10,983 nucleotides of DNA from the NCBI GenBank assembly GCA_964532965.1, contig CAZHJE010000026.1, forward strand, positions 1-10,983, given 5' to 3'. A program made the position numbers and the translations under genes. This DNA comes from CAZHJE01 sp964532965. GTDB taxonomy: Bacteria; Patescibacteriota; WWE3; UBA101185; UBA10185. The notes below the pieces were generated by a model. That model did not search any database and was not told the origin of the DNA. It was given only the letters and a program-made list of their open reading frames with translations. Positions 1-6,717 of the stretch are shown piece after piece (positions within the stretch are counted from its first letter, which is position 1; each line of letters opens with the position of its first letter).

Positions 1-177
1 TTTTATTAGGACAGACGAAATTGACAAATCACCAAGTACAAATATACACAATACTAAATGAAGTGATACTTTACTCTTTATTTTACCTCCCCTATAGAGA
101 ACAATATTTGAATTATGAAATCTAATAGAATCTTCATTAAAGTCCTCCGACATAATAAACAAAACTTTCTTCGACAT
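1..177 (-). CDS. cas1: Cas1 CRISPR integrase, N-terminal 59 residues (runs off left edge)
   Basis: Cas1 is the integrase subunit of the Cas1-Cas2 complex that inserts new spacers into the CRISPR array. Reading leftward from the ATG at 177-175 gives 59 open codons to the window edge, starting MSKKVLFIM. The order of elements fits the Cas1 N-terminal beta domain: a short beta start, an N-x-x-I-V-L-Y-R-G-G-K strand pair (residues 22-32), then V-S-L-H-L and a hydrophobic strand ending F-V-L-G-D followed by I-S-S-V-L-I-K. In the family this corresponds to the 'iPl..i..i.vfGd.sit..ll' stretch. The catalytic E/H/D residues lie beyond the edge. It starts 13 bases after the cas4 stop on the same strand, so the two are probably co-transcribed. 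An upstream ATG at 185-183 is followed at once by a stop, so 177 is the likely start; no Shine-Dalgarno is seen. The match is to family layout from memory; context makes it convincing. Confidence 0.8.
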   Translation of the reverse strand, partial: MSKKVLFIMSEDFNEDSIRFHNSNIVLYRGGKIKSKVSLHLVLCIFVLGDLSISSVLIK

Positions 178-190
178 TAAATCATTAAGG

Positions 191-739
191 CTAAGCATAA
201 AAACACAAAGAACGATAAATACACTTTGAACATTTATTTTTATTTATAGTTACCGCACCAGGATTATCTAAATATTTCCAGATACCTTGAATAACATTAA
301 AAAAATCTAACTTAGTTACTTTGGAAATTTGGTTAATACAATAGCGCTTATTATCCTCTAACGAATGTAATATTAACTGATCAACTTGATACCCCATTTC
401 TTCTAAACATATTTTTTGTGCAAGCAGCTGAAAAACATAGCCATCATATATTTTTTTGATTCTGCTTTTTCTCTCAATTAAACTTTTTGAGCTAACATCA
501 TAAATATCAATTTTGCCAGACAAATTATATTTTTCCGAAAAAACATATAATCCCTGAAGATATCTTTTTTTTGAAGAATATTCTTGCCTATCAATAACCT
601 TATGATTTAGTGAACCTTTTATCTGAGGGATTTGTTGATATGTCTTTTTATCAAAATCATCATAAACCGAGTGAAAAAACAAAGAATGGGGACAAAAAAC
701 ATAGTCATTTATCTTCGAGATCTGAATAGTTTGGTGCAT
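191..739 (-). CDS. cas4: Cas4 CRISPR adaptation nuclease with Fe-S cluster
   Basis: Cas4 is a RecB-like exonuclease that trims prespacers and helps select those next to a PAM before Cas1-Cas2 integration. Counting from the ATG at 739 the protein has 182 residues. Visible motifs are C16 in Y-V-F-C-P-H; H46 in G-S-L-N-H; the nuclease core G-K-I-D78 and E89-R-K91; a following Y/Q helix with Q104 in F-Q-L-L-A-Q; and a C-terminal C170-x2-C173-x5-C179 group which, with C16, makes the four-cysteine Fe-S ligand set of the family. The open frame extends 10 codons upstream (to 769). I prefer 739 because a perfect TATAAT ends 7 bases before it and the frame upstream overlaps that promoter; the product then begins directly before the conserved helix and C16. 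cas1 follows 13 bases downstream and cas12a is divergent, the expected partners in a type V-A system. Confidence 0.92.
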   Translation of the reverse strand: MHQTIQISKINDYVFCPHSLFFHSVYDDFDKKTYQQIPQIKGSLNHKVIDRQEYSSKKRYLQGLYVFSEKYNLSGKIDIYDVSSKSLIERKSRIKKIYDGYVFQLLAQKICLEEMGYQVDQLILHSLEDNKRYCINQISKVTKLDFFNVIQGIWKYLDNPGAVTINKNKCSKCIYRSLCFYA

Positions 740-746
740 ATCCGAG

Positions 747-755
747 ATTATATCA
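747..755 (-). promoter_or_regulatory. Extended -10 promoter of cas4-cas1
   Basis: On the minus strand the sequence reads TGATATAAT, an extended -10 (TGn plus TATAAT). Exactly 7 bases separate it from the ATG at 739, so transcription would start on or next to the start codon and give a leaderless mRNA. No good -35 hexamer is present 16-18 bases upstream, as is usual for extended -10 promoters. Confidence 0.7.
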
Positions 756-777
756 CTGTCGAGAAGCAAGATTACTA

Positions 778-805
778 TTGAAAAAAGTTAGAAAAATGAC
801 ATAAT
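778..805 (+). promoter_or_regulatory. Promoter of cas12a
   Basis: TTGAAA (778-783), a 16-base spacer and CATAAT (800-805) preceded by TGA, so it also has an extended -10 character. Seven bases then lead to the cas12a ATG at 813, again predicting a leaderless transcript. Its -35 lies just outside the cas4 promoter, so the two divergent promoters are packed into 73 bp and could interfere with each other or share a regulator. Confidence 0.7.
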
Positions 806-812
806 CAAAAGC

Positions 813-3800
813 ATGAAAACGCACTATGATAAGCTCACCAATCTCAACGCTGTTATTAAAACTTTAAGATTTGAACTTATACCATGTTCACAGTCAGCCA
901 AAAATATTAAAAATAGCGAACTTATTCTTTTGGATGAGGAATTAAATAAACTGTATGAAAAATTAATAAAACCTTTAATGGACCAATTGCATAACGAGTT
1001 TATAGAAGAATCTCTCAAAGAAGTTACATTAGACTTAAAAATATTAAGAAAGATAGCAGATTTGATGCAAAATAAACCTAAAGACCCAAAATCAAAAACA
1101 AGTCATGAAAAACAAATTCAAGAATGTTTAAAAATCCTTAGAGTAGATTTTAACGAATATTATAAAAAAACAGGTGGGCGGTGGAAGGATAAGTACGCTA
1201 ATTACGGAATTAAACTAAATAAACAAAGTTACGAAATTCTTAGTGAAAGTGGAATTATTCAGGTTTTATCGCACGAACACCAAAAACATAAAAGCGATCT
1301 AGAAAAGTTCAAAGGTTTTACTGGGTATTTAAGCACATATAACGAGAATAGAAAAAATTATTACTCTACTGAAGATAAATTTAGAGGTGGTGGGAAAAAG
1401 ACCGCTGTTGCAACAAGAGCTATTGATGACAATTTAATTAGATATATAGAAAATTACGCAAATTTTCAGTCTCTTCTAAATCAAATAGATATACTTAAAG
1501 ATTATCAAGACTTATTAAAGCTAGAAACATATGTTAAATTTCTAACTCAAGAAGGCATCAATCAATATAACAGCATAATAGGCGGCTATATACATGATAA
1601 TGGCAATAAAGTGCAGGGTCTGAATGAATTAATAAATTTAGAATCGCAAAGAACTGGCGTTAAATATAAAAAATTAAAATTCCTTTTCAAGCAGATAGGA
1701 ACAAAAGAAGAAAAGATAGTAAAAGTCGAAATTACTAATGAAAACATCTGGGATATATTGAACAAAGTGTCTGCATATTATACAAAACCAACACCTTTTG
1801 GTAATAGCACTATTTATATGTTCGATAAATTGAAAGAAATTGTTTTAAGTACACTTAATCAAAATGAGGCAGTGAATGGGGTATTTATAAACAAAGAGGC
1901 AATTAATACATTATCAAATAAATGGTTTATAAACTGGCAAATACTTGCTAATACCTTATCTTTAAAAATAAATAAAAAAACGAATGACTATGCAACACCC
2001 AAATACATAGGATTATTCGACATAAAGGATGCACTCGACAAAATCGGTTTTGACAAAAAAAATAAAATTGAAGAAGAGGCAGGTGTATTATTTAAGTTTT
2101 CTCAACTGGAAAAACTGAGCAAATCAAGTACATTCGGCAAAAGACTAAATCAGTGCAACAATGCTTGGGAAATATTTAAATTAATATGGGAATATGAAAT
2201 CACTCAATTAATGCTGGCTATTGATGATTTATTAAGGTCATCTCAAAAAATTGAAAACACAAAGTTTGATAAAAAAAACAATGAACATATACAATTTGTT
2301 AAGAATGTGTGTGATAGCTATCTTGGATTTTACAGAATGGTTAAATATTTCGATAGTAATGATTCAGAGGTTGAAAAGGATGCTAATTTTTATGAGTATA
2401 TAGATTATTTTATTCAAGACTTTCCTATTGTTAAGTACTACAATGAGATTAGAAATTTTGTTACAAGAAAACAGTATAATCAAAACAAATTAAAGCTCAA
2501 TTTTAAAAACCCCCAACTACTAAACGGATGGAGTGATGGACAAGAACAAAATAAAGGGGCTGTTCTGTTACGAAATAATGATAACTTCTACTTGGGTATA
2601 CTACTAAATAGACAGGTATTTAGAACTGATAAAAAAGATAGTCCAATGTATAAAACAGATTCAACACAATGGGAGCGTCTGATAATGAAAAACTTGGCAT
2701 TTAAAACTCTGGCAGGCAAGGGCTTTGTATCCGAATATGGGATAAAGTATAGCGATATTACTAATGAACAAGAAGCAATTGAAAAATTGAAAAGTTTTAT
2801 AAATAAGAAATATGTCAACGAGTATACAGATCTCAAAAAGATAATAGATAATGTATATAAAACAAAAAAGGAATTTGATAATGACATTAATAATACCTTA
2901 AAAGAGGCGTACTCATTAGATTTTACACCTATAAACAAAGAGGTGTTATTTCAATACGAAAAAGAGAGTAAATTAATATTGTTTAAAATTCAAAATAAAG
3001 ACTTAAAAAACTCAAAAAAAACTAATAGTAATAAGAACATACATACAATATACTGGAAAGCTTTATTTTCAAAAGAAAACTTCACAAATGTAAACATAGC
3101 ATTAAACGCTGGCGGGGAAGTTTTTTTTAGAAAAGGTCAAAAAGAAAAATTAGAAAAAATAGAAAACAAAGACTTTTACAAAAACAACAGATATGCTTAT
3201 GACAAATACTTTTTGCACATACCTATAACAATAAATGATGGTAAAAAGACTTACAAATTTAATCGCCTAGTAAATAACATATTGAAAGATAATGAAATGA
3301 AAATTCTAGGTATTGATCGTGGTGAAAAACATTTGATGTACTACAGCCTAATCGATAACAAGGGCAATATTATAGATCAAGGCTCATTTAATGAAATAAA
3401 CAACTTTGATTATAACGAAATACTTACAAACAGAGCAAAGGAAATGAAGGAGGGAAGAATAAACTGGCAGGAAATTGGAAGTATAAAAGAACTTAAGTCT
3501 GGATACTTATCGCAAGTTGTGAACAAAATATACGAACTTGCAATAAATAGCAATGCGATAATAGTACTTGAAGATCTAAATACGCAATTTAAATCAAAAA
3601 GGTTAGCAAAAATAGAAAAGTCGGTGTACACAAAATTTGAACTAGCACTTGCAAAAAAACTTAACCATGTTGTTCTAAAAAACAAAAAGGATATAGAAAT
3701 AGGTGGTGCCCTAAATGGTTATCAATTAACACCAGTAATCACAGAAATGCAACATTTTGAAGTGGCCAAACAGTGGGGGATTATGTTTTATACACGTGCG

Positions 3801-4460
3801 AATTATACGTCTACCACAGATCCTGTTACAGGCTGGAGAAAACATATGTATATTTCAAACCATGCAACTACTAATGACATAAAAAATTTCTTCAACCCAA
3901 GTAACGAAAACAATATCAAAATGTTTTATAATTATAAATACAATGCATGGGGATTTAGATATCTTAGCAAAGAAACCAATATACACTGGGATCTGATTGC
4001 ACATAAAAACATACAGAGATCAATATATGATAGAAAGAATAAAACATCACGAACAGAAAATATCTTCATTAGATTTAACAAACTATTCGAACAAACCAAT
4101 AAAACAGAGGATATTTATGACCAAGTAATCAAAGACACAAACTTTGATTGGAAAGAACTAGTTGTGCTTTGGAATTTACTTAATCAAATTAGAAACACAG
4201 ACTATGAAGATTTATCAGAACAGGCAGACTTTATACAATCACCTATAGAACCTTTTTTCGATAGCAGAAATGAAAAAACACAAAACATATTGCCTAAAAA
4301 TGGTGACGCAAATGGGGCTTATAATATAGCTAGAAAGGGTGTTATTCTCATGGAAAGAATCAAAAACACAATTGATGACAAGATTGACTACCTAATCAAA
4401 GACATAGATTGGGATAAATGGGTAAACATAAACAACAATATTAGCAAATACATACATTAA
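813..4460 (+). CDS. cas12a: Cas12a (Cpf1) type V-A CRISPR effector nuclease
   Basis: RNA-guided nuclease that recognises a T-rich PAM and cuts DNA with a single RuvC site. At 1215 residues it is at the short end of the family (about 1200-1300). The N-terminus carries the hallmark T-N-L..K-T-L-R-F-E-L-I-P. RuvC-I is I-L-G-I-D835-R-G-E-K-H; the bridge helix follows (N-W-Q-E-I then G-Y-L-S-Q-V-V); RuvC-II is I-I-V-L-E920-D-L-N; the Nuc domain occupies roughly residues 960-1125; R1127 in L-N-Q-I-R-N matches the Nuc arginine (R1218 of FnCas12a); RuvC-III is G-D1165-A-N-G-A-Y-N-I-A. The site therefore looks active. Two oddities: the WED segment at residues 767-804 lacks the H-P-A-N..K-N-x-x-N-P-K-K stretch used for pre-crRNA processing, and the PAM-side motif G-W-D-x-x-K-E reads G-W-S-D-G-Q577-E. 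The lysine corresponding to LbCas12a K595 seems kept in L-I-M-K-N. Start is fixed by the promoter 7 bases upstream. Base composition matches the neighbours. Assignment is near certain; the residue correspondences are made by eye from remembered family sequences. Confidence 0.97.
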   Translation: MKTHYDKLTNLNAVIKTLRFELIPCSQSAKNIKNSELILLDEELNKLYEKLIKPLMDQLHNEFIEESLKEVTLDLKILRKIADLMQNKPKDPKSKTSHEKQIQECLKILRVDFNEYYKKTGGRWKDKYANYGIKLNKQSYEILSESGIIQVLSHEHQKHKSDLEKFKGFTGYLSTYNENRKNYYSTEDKFRGGGKKTAVATRAIDDNLIRYIENYANFQSLLNQIDILKDYQDLLKLETYVKFLTQEGINQYNSIIGGYIHDNGNKVQGLNELINLESQRTGVKYKKLKFLFKQIGTKEEKIVKVEITNENIWDILNKVSAYYTKPTPFGNSTIYMFDKLKEIVLSTLNQNEAVNGVFINKEAINTLSNKWFINWQILANTLSLKINKKTNDYATPKYIGLFDIKDALDKIGFDKKNKIEEEAGVLFKFSQLEKLSKSSTFGKRLNQCNNAWEIFKLIWEYEITQLMLAIDDLLRSSQKIENTKFDKKNNEHIQFVKNVCDSYLGFYRMVKYFDSNDSEVEKDANFYEYIDYFIQDFPIVKYYNEIRNFVTRKQYNQNKLKLNFKNPQLLNGWSDGQEQNKGAVLLRNNDNFYLGILLNRQVFRTDKKDSPMYKTDSTQWERLIMKNLAFKTLAGKGFVSEYGIKYSDITNEQEAIEKLKSFINKKYVNEYTDLKKIIDNVYKTKKEFDNDINNTLKEAYSLDFTPINKEVLFQYEKESKLILFKIQNKDLKNSKKTNSNKNIHTIYWKALFSKENFTNVNIALNAGGEVFFRKGQKEKLEKIENKDFYKNNRYAYDKYFLHIPITINDGKKTYKFNRLVNNILKDNEMKILGIDRGEKHLMYYSLIDNKGNIIDQGSFNEINNFDYNEILTNRAKEMKEGRINWQEIGSIKELKSGYLSQVVNKIYELAINSNAIIVLEDLNTQFKSKRLAKIEKSVYTKFELALAKKLNHVVLKNKKDIEIGGALNGYQLTPVITEMQHFEVAKQWGIMFYTRANYTSTTDPVTGWRKHMYISNHATTNDIKNFFNPSNENNIKMFYNYKYNAWGFRYLSKETNIHWDLIAHKNIQRSIYDRKNKTSRTENIFIRFNKLFEQTNKTEDIYDQVIKDTNFDWKELVVLWNLLNQIRNTDYEDLSEQADFIQSPIEPFFDSRNEKTQNILPKNGDANGAYNIARKGVILMERIKNTIDDKIDYLIKDIDWDKWVNINNNISKYIH

Positions 4461-4493
4461 ACTGAGATTACATACACAAAACCAAAATATCTT

Positions 4494-4521
4494 TTGCAAA
4501 AAAAACAAAATAACTTATAAT
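4494..4521 (+). promoter_or_regulatory. Promoter of the small RNA downstream of cas12a
   Basis: TTGCAA (4494-4499), a 16-base spacer and a perfect TATAAT (4516-4521). The predicted start is about 4527-4529. The only nearby ATG (4525) is followed at once by TGA, so the transcript is not a protein gene. The promoter begins 34 bases after the cas12a stop. Confidence 0.7.
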
Positions 4522-4528
4522 CGTATGT

Positions 4529-4672
4529 GAGGGTCCTCCCCAATCTCACCCTGGGGGAGCTGGGGGGGGGAAGCAAGGGCTACCGCCTGGTAGCCCGTCG
4601 GGGGAAGATATAGAAAAAAGTTTGTTGGCGCCCGCCAATGTTTTTTTCTGCAGTATATCTTCCCCTTTTTTT
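4529..4672 (+). ncRNA. Structured small RNA of unknown family, about 145 nt
   Basis: Between cas12a and rsmD lies a GC-rich block in an otherwise AT-rich sequence, flanked by its own promoter and an intrinsic terminator, with no open reading frame of note. Helices seen directly: GTGAG (4527-4531) with CTCAC (4545-4549); CTCCCC (4536-4541) with GGGGAG (4554-4559), which interleaves with the first and would make an H-type pseudoknot (an alternative AGGGT/ACCCT pairing, 4530-4534/4548-4552, competes); a perfect 8-bp hairpin GGGCTACC-GCCT-GGTAGCCC (4577-4596); and the long terminator stem from 4601. A run of nine Gs (4562-4570) plus other G-runs could form a quadruplex. I do not see the GGAA/AGCAG domain of SRP RNA, a tRNA-like end of tmRNA or the open rod of 6S RNA, and no Cas12a repeat-type hairpin (TCTAC..GTAGA). 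It could be a divergent housekeeping RNA or something tied to the CRISPR locus. That an RNA gene is here is well supported; its role is unknown. Confidence 0.7.
4601..4672 (+). terminator. Long intrinsic terminator of the small RNA (and probably cas12a)
   Basis: A perfect 12-bp stem pairs GGGGAAGATATA (4601-4612) with TATATCTTCCCC (4654-4665). After a 5-base bulge on the 3' side it continues with GAAAAAA (4613-4619) against TTTTTTC (4642-4648), an internal loop, then TTGGC-GCCC-GCCAA (4625-4638). A seven-T tract (4666-4672) follows. The stem is far longer than a terminator needs, so it may also be a functional domain of the RNA. It would stop cas12a read-through before rsmD. Confidence 0.85.
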
Positions 4673-4707
4673 ATTTCTTTTTTCTATCTTTTATCACTAA
4701 TATAGAC

Positions 4708-4713
4708 TAAAAT
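4708..4713 (+). promoter_or_regulatory. -10 box of rsmD
   Basis: TAAAAT lies 6 bases before the rsmD ATG at 4720, which again predicts a leaderless mRNA. No recognisable -35 is found 15-18 bases upstream, so this call leans on the recurring spacing in the window. Confidence 0.45.
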
Positions 4714-4719
4714 ACCCAT

Positions 4720-5262
4720 ATGGTTAGAATAACTACCGGAAGTGCAAAAAACATTAATATAGCAGTACCCGATATAGATAACATAAGACTAGTACAAGAT
4801 ATTGTTAAATTAGCAATCTTTTCTATACTAGGTGAAAAAATAGTAAATAGTAAATGCTTAGATTTATATGCAGGAAGTGGTAGCTTAGGCATCGAAGCAT
4901 TAAGTAGAGCCGCACAAGCATGTGATTTTGTCGATAAAAATAAAAAAGCTATTAAAACAATACAAGATAACTTATTAAAAACACATTTGCAAGACAAAGG
5001 TGTTTGCATTCATTCTGATGTACTAAAATATGTTGCTAATACTGATAAAAAGTATGATGTAATATTTGCAGACCCGTTTTATGAAGATGTAAAACATAAG
5101 TATTTATTTGAAAATTTAGAAGAAATATTAAACAGCGCTGGCTATATTGTGTTTCTGCATGGTGAAAATATAGATATAAACGAGCAGATCTCTAATACAC
5201 AGCTTAAAATTATTACAACAAGAAGGTTTGGTAAAAGCTATTTTGATATTCTTTCTCACTGA
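4720..5262 (+). CDS. rsmD: 16S rRNA (guanine966-N2)-methyltransferase RsmD
   Basis: SAM-dependent methyltransferase that modifies G966 of 16S rRNA in the assembled 30S head. The 180-residue length is normal. Residues 2-7 (V-R-I-T-T-G) match the R-I-I-x-G opening of RsmD; residues 23-37 (R-L-V-Q-D..L-A-I-F-S-I-L) sit where the family has R-P-T-x-D-R-V-R-E-x-L-F-N-x-L, so the usual arginines there are largely replaced. SAM motif I is D48-L-Y-A-G-S-G-S-L-G-I-E. The catalytic N/D-P-P-Y/F motif reads D118-P-F-Y121, with phenylalanine at the second proline. The start follows a -10 box by 6 bases. It is the first of the co-directional housekeeping genes, 24 bases before pyk, which has its own -10-like box. 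Divergent but convincing. Confidence 0.88.
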   Translation: MVRITTGSAKNINIAVPDIDNIRLVQDIVKLAIFSILGEKIVNSKCLDLYAGSGSLGIEALSRAAQACDFVDKNKKAIKTIQDNLLKTHLQDKGVCIHSDVLKYVANTDKKYDVIFADPFYEDVKHKYLFENLEEILNSAGYIVFLHGENIDINEQISNTQLKIITTRRFGKSYFDILSH

Positions 5263-5274
5263 TAATATATTTGC

Positions 5275-5280
5275 TACACT
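5275..5280 (+). promoter_or_regulatory. Possible -10 box of pyk
   Basis: TACACT keeps the key T1, A2 and T6 positions of a -10 and lies 6 bases before the GTG start of pyk. An AAAGG immediately abutting the GTG is too close for normal Shine-Dalgarno use, which supports leaderless initiation. Weak on its own. Confidence 0.35.
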
Positions 5281-5286
5281 TTAAAG

Positions 5287-6699
5287 GTGATACCTACAAA
5301 AAAAACTAAAATTATCGCAACTTTAGGTCCTGCATCAGAATCTCCGCAAACAATTAAAGAACTGATACTAAACGGTGTAAATGTTTTTAGGTTCAATATG
5401 AAGCACGGCACTATCGCTTGGCATCAAGAAAATATAAAAAAAGTACAGAGCATTGCCAATAAATTAAATGTAAATATAGGAATACTTATTGATCTTCAAG
5501 GACCTGAAATAAGAATACAAACGAACAATATAAAAGAAATTACATTAAAAAGAGGTGATACTGTAAAATTTGCGACCGATTTTAATAACAACATAAATAT
5601 TAAAATTACACATAAAAGCGTATTCAAAGCTCTAAATGCTGGTGATTATGTGTTTTTGGACGATGGCTTTGTGCAACTAAAAGTGGTAGAAGCATCAGAT
5701 ACTTATTTTGCAGCAAAAGCATTAGAAGACGCAGTGCTCAAAGATAAAAAATCAGTAAATTTATTTGGGAAAGACCTAAAGCTACCTTCATTAATCAAAG
5801 ATGATATCGAAAGATTAAGCATTGCTACAACACATAAAGTCGATTATGTAGCCTTATCTTTTAGTAGAACAAAAAAAGACATTCTAACTTTAAAAAAATT
5901 ACTTAAAGCACATAACATAGATGCGCAAATAGTTGCAAAAATCGAAAGCCAAGCAGCCATAAATAATATTGATGAATTAATACAAGTTTCTGATGTAATT
6001 ATGATTGCTAGAGGTGATCTTGGGATAGAAACGCCAATAGAAAAGTTAGCACTATATCAAAAAGAAATAATTAACAAATGCAGAATAGCCTCTAAAACAG
6101 TAATTGTTGCTACACAGATGCTTGAATCTATGATTAACAATCCAATACCAACACGAGCAGAAGCAACAGACGTAGCAAACGCAGTATTGGACGGCACAGA
6201 CTGTTTAATGCTATCAGGCGAAACCGCAGTTGGTAAATATCCAGTACAATCAGTAAAAGCAATGGCAAAAATTGCACAGTATAACGAAACCGCAACAGCT
6301 AAAAATGACCTTGAGTTAAAACCTGACAATGCAACAGAATTTATTGTCGAAGCTGCAAAAATGATTGAAGAGCACTCTAAACAATTAAAGTTAGACTACA
6401 TAATAGTGTTAACAGAAACAGGCTATACCGCAAAAGTATTAGCCAGTTATAGACCTGCTATCAAAATGTATGCGGCTACACATAGCTTAAAAACAGTTGA
6501 GACTTTAACAATGGCTTATGGTGTGTATCCGGTCAAAGTGGTATTTCCGCAAGGAAAAATCTTATCTGTTGAAAGCATCATAAAGCAAATGAAAACTATG
6601 AACTATTTAAAAGAGGGCGATAATATATTGCTAATACATGGACAACACTGGAACAAACCCGGACAAACTAACTCTGTAAATTTACTGACAGTTGAATGA
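5287..6699 (+). CDS. pyk: Pyruvate kinase
   Basis: Transfers phosphate from phosphoenolpyruvate to ADP, giving pyruvate and ATP, in the cytoplasm. 470 residues, the usual bacterial length, with A domain, B-domain insertion (about 78-160) and C-terminal domain. Seen: R35-F-N37-M-K39-H-G, D69-L-Q-G-P-E74-I-R76, the catalytic V-A-K218-I-E220, metal ligand D244 in M-I-A-R-G-D-L-G-I-E, T276-Q-M-L-E-S-M, and P-T-R-A-E-A-T-D-V-A-N-A-V-L-D-G-T-D followed by S-G-E-T-A-x-G-x-Y-P. Two potassium-site positions differ from the family: the serine of N-F-S-H-G is K39 and the threonine of D-T-K-G-P-E is L70. The start is GTG at 5287; the conserved K-I-I-A-T-L-G-P follows at residues 8-14, so little could be missing. 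No allosteric C-terminal extension is present. It precedes the PP2C-like gene by 18 bases. Confidence 0.97.
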   Translation: MIPTKKTKIIATLGPASESPQTIKELILNGVNVFRFNMKHGTIAWHQENIKKVQSIANKLNVNIGILIDLQGPEIRIQTNNIKEITLKRGDTVKFATDFNNNINIKITHKSVFKALNAGDYVFLDDGFVQLKVVEASDTYFAAKALEDAVLKDKKSVNLFGKDLKLPSLIKDDIERLSIATTHKVDYVALSFSRTKKDILTLKKLLKAHNIDAQIVAKIESQAAINNIDELIQVSDVIMIARGDLGIETPIEKLALYQKEIINKCRIASKTVIVATQMLESMINNPIPTRAEATDVANAVLDGTDCLMLSGETAVGKYPVQSVKAMAKIAQYNETATAKNDLELKPDNATEFIVEAAKMIEEHSKQLKLDYIIVLTETGYTAKVLASYRPAIKMYAATHSLKTVETLTMAYGVYPVKVVFPQGKILSVESIIKQMKTMNYLKEGDNILLIHGQHWNKPGQTNSVNLLTVE

Positions 6700-6704
6700 G
6701 GGTA

Positions 6705-6710
6705 TATAAT
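6705..6710 (+). promoter_or_regulatory. -10 box deciding the start of the PP2C-like gene
   Basis: A perfect TATAAT that overlaps the first ATG of the frame (6709) and stands exactly 7 bases before the second in-frame ATG (6718). A TTTACT at 6681-6686, 18 bases upstream, is a plausible -35. Transcription would start at 6718, so the first ATG would not be in the mRNA made from this promoter. Confidence 0.6.
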
Positions 6711-6717
6711 GTATCGT

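Noticed and set aside
739..769. Upstream start of cas4 at 769 (10 extra residues)
   Set aside because: The extra codons overlap the TATAAT promoter, and the resulting residues precede the conserved start of the family.
2588..2938. Antisense open frames inside cas12a, pyk and nusB (for example 2588-2938, 3410-3685, 4707-5009, 6057-6329 on the minus strand)
   Set aside because: They mirror strongly conserved genes on the other strand, have no recognisable motifs, promoters or ribosome sites, and are expected by chance in such sequence.
4529..4672. Identification of the small RNA as SRP RNA, 6S RNA or tmRNA
   Set aside because: It has a GGAAGCA stretch and hairpins, but not the paired SRP domain IV sequence, not the long open rod of 6S RNA and not a tRNA-like end.
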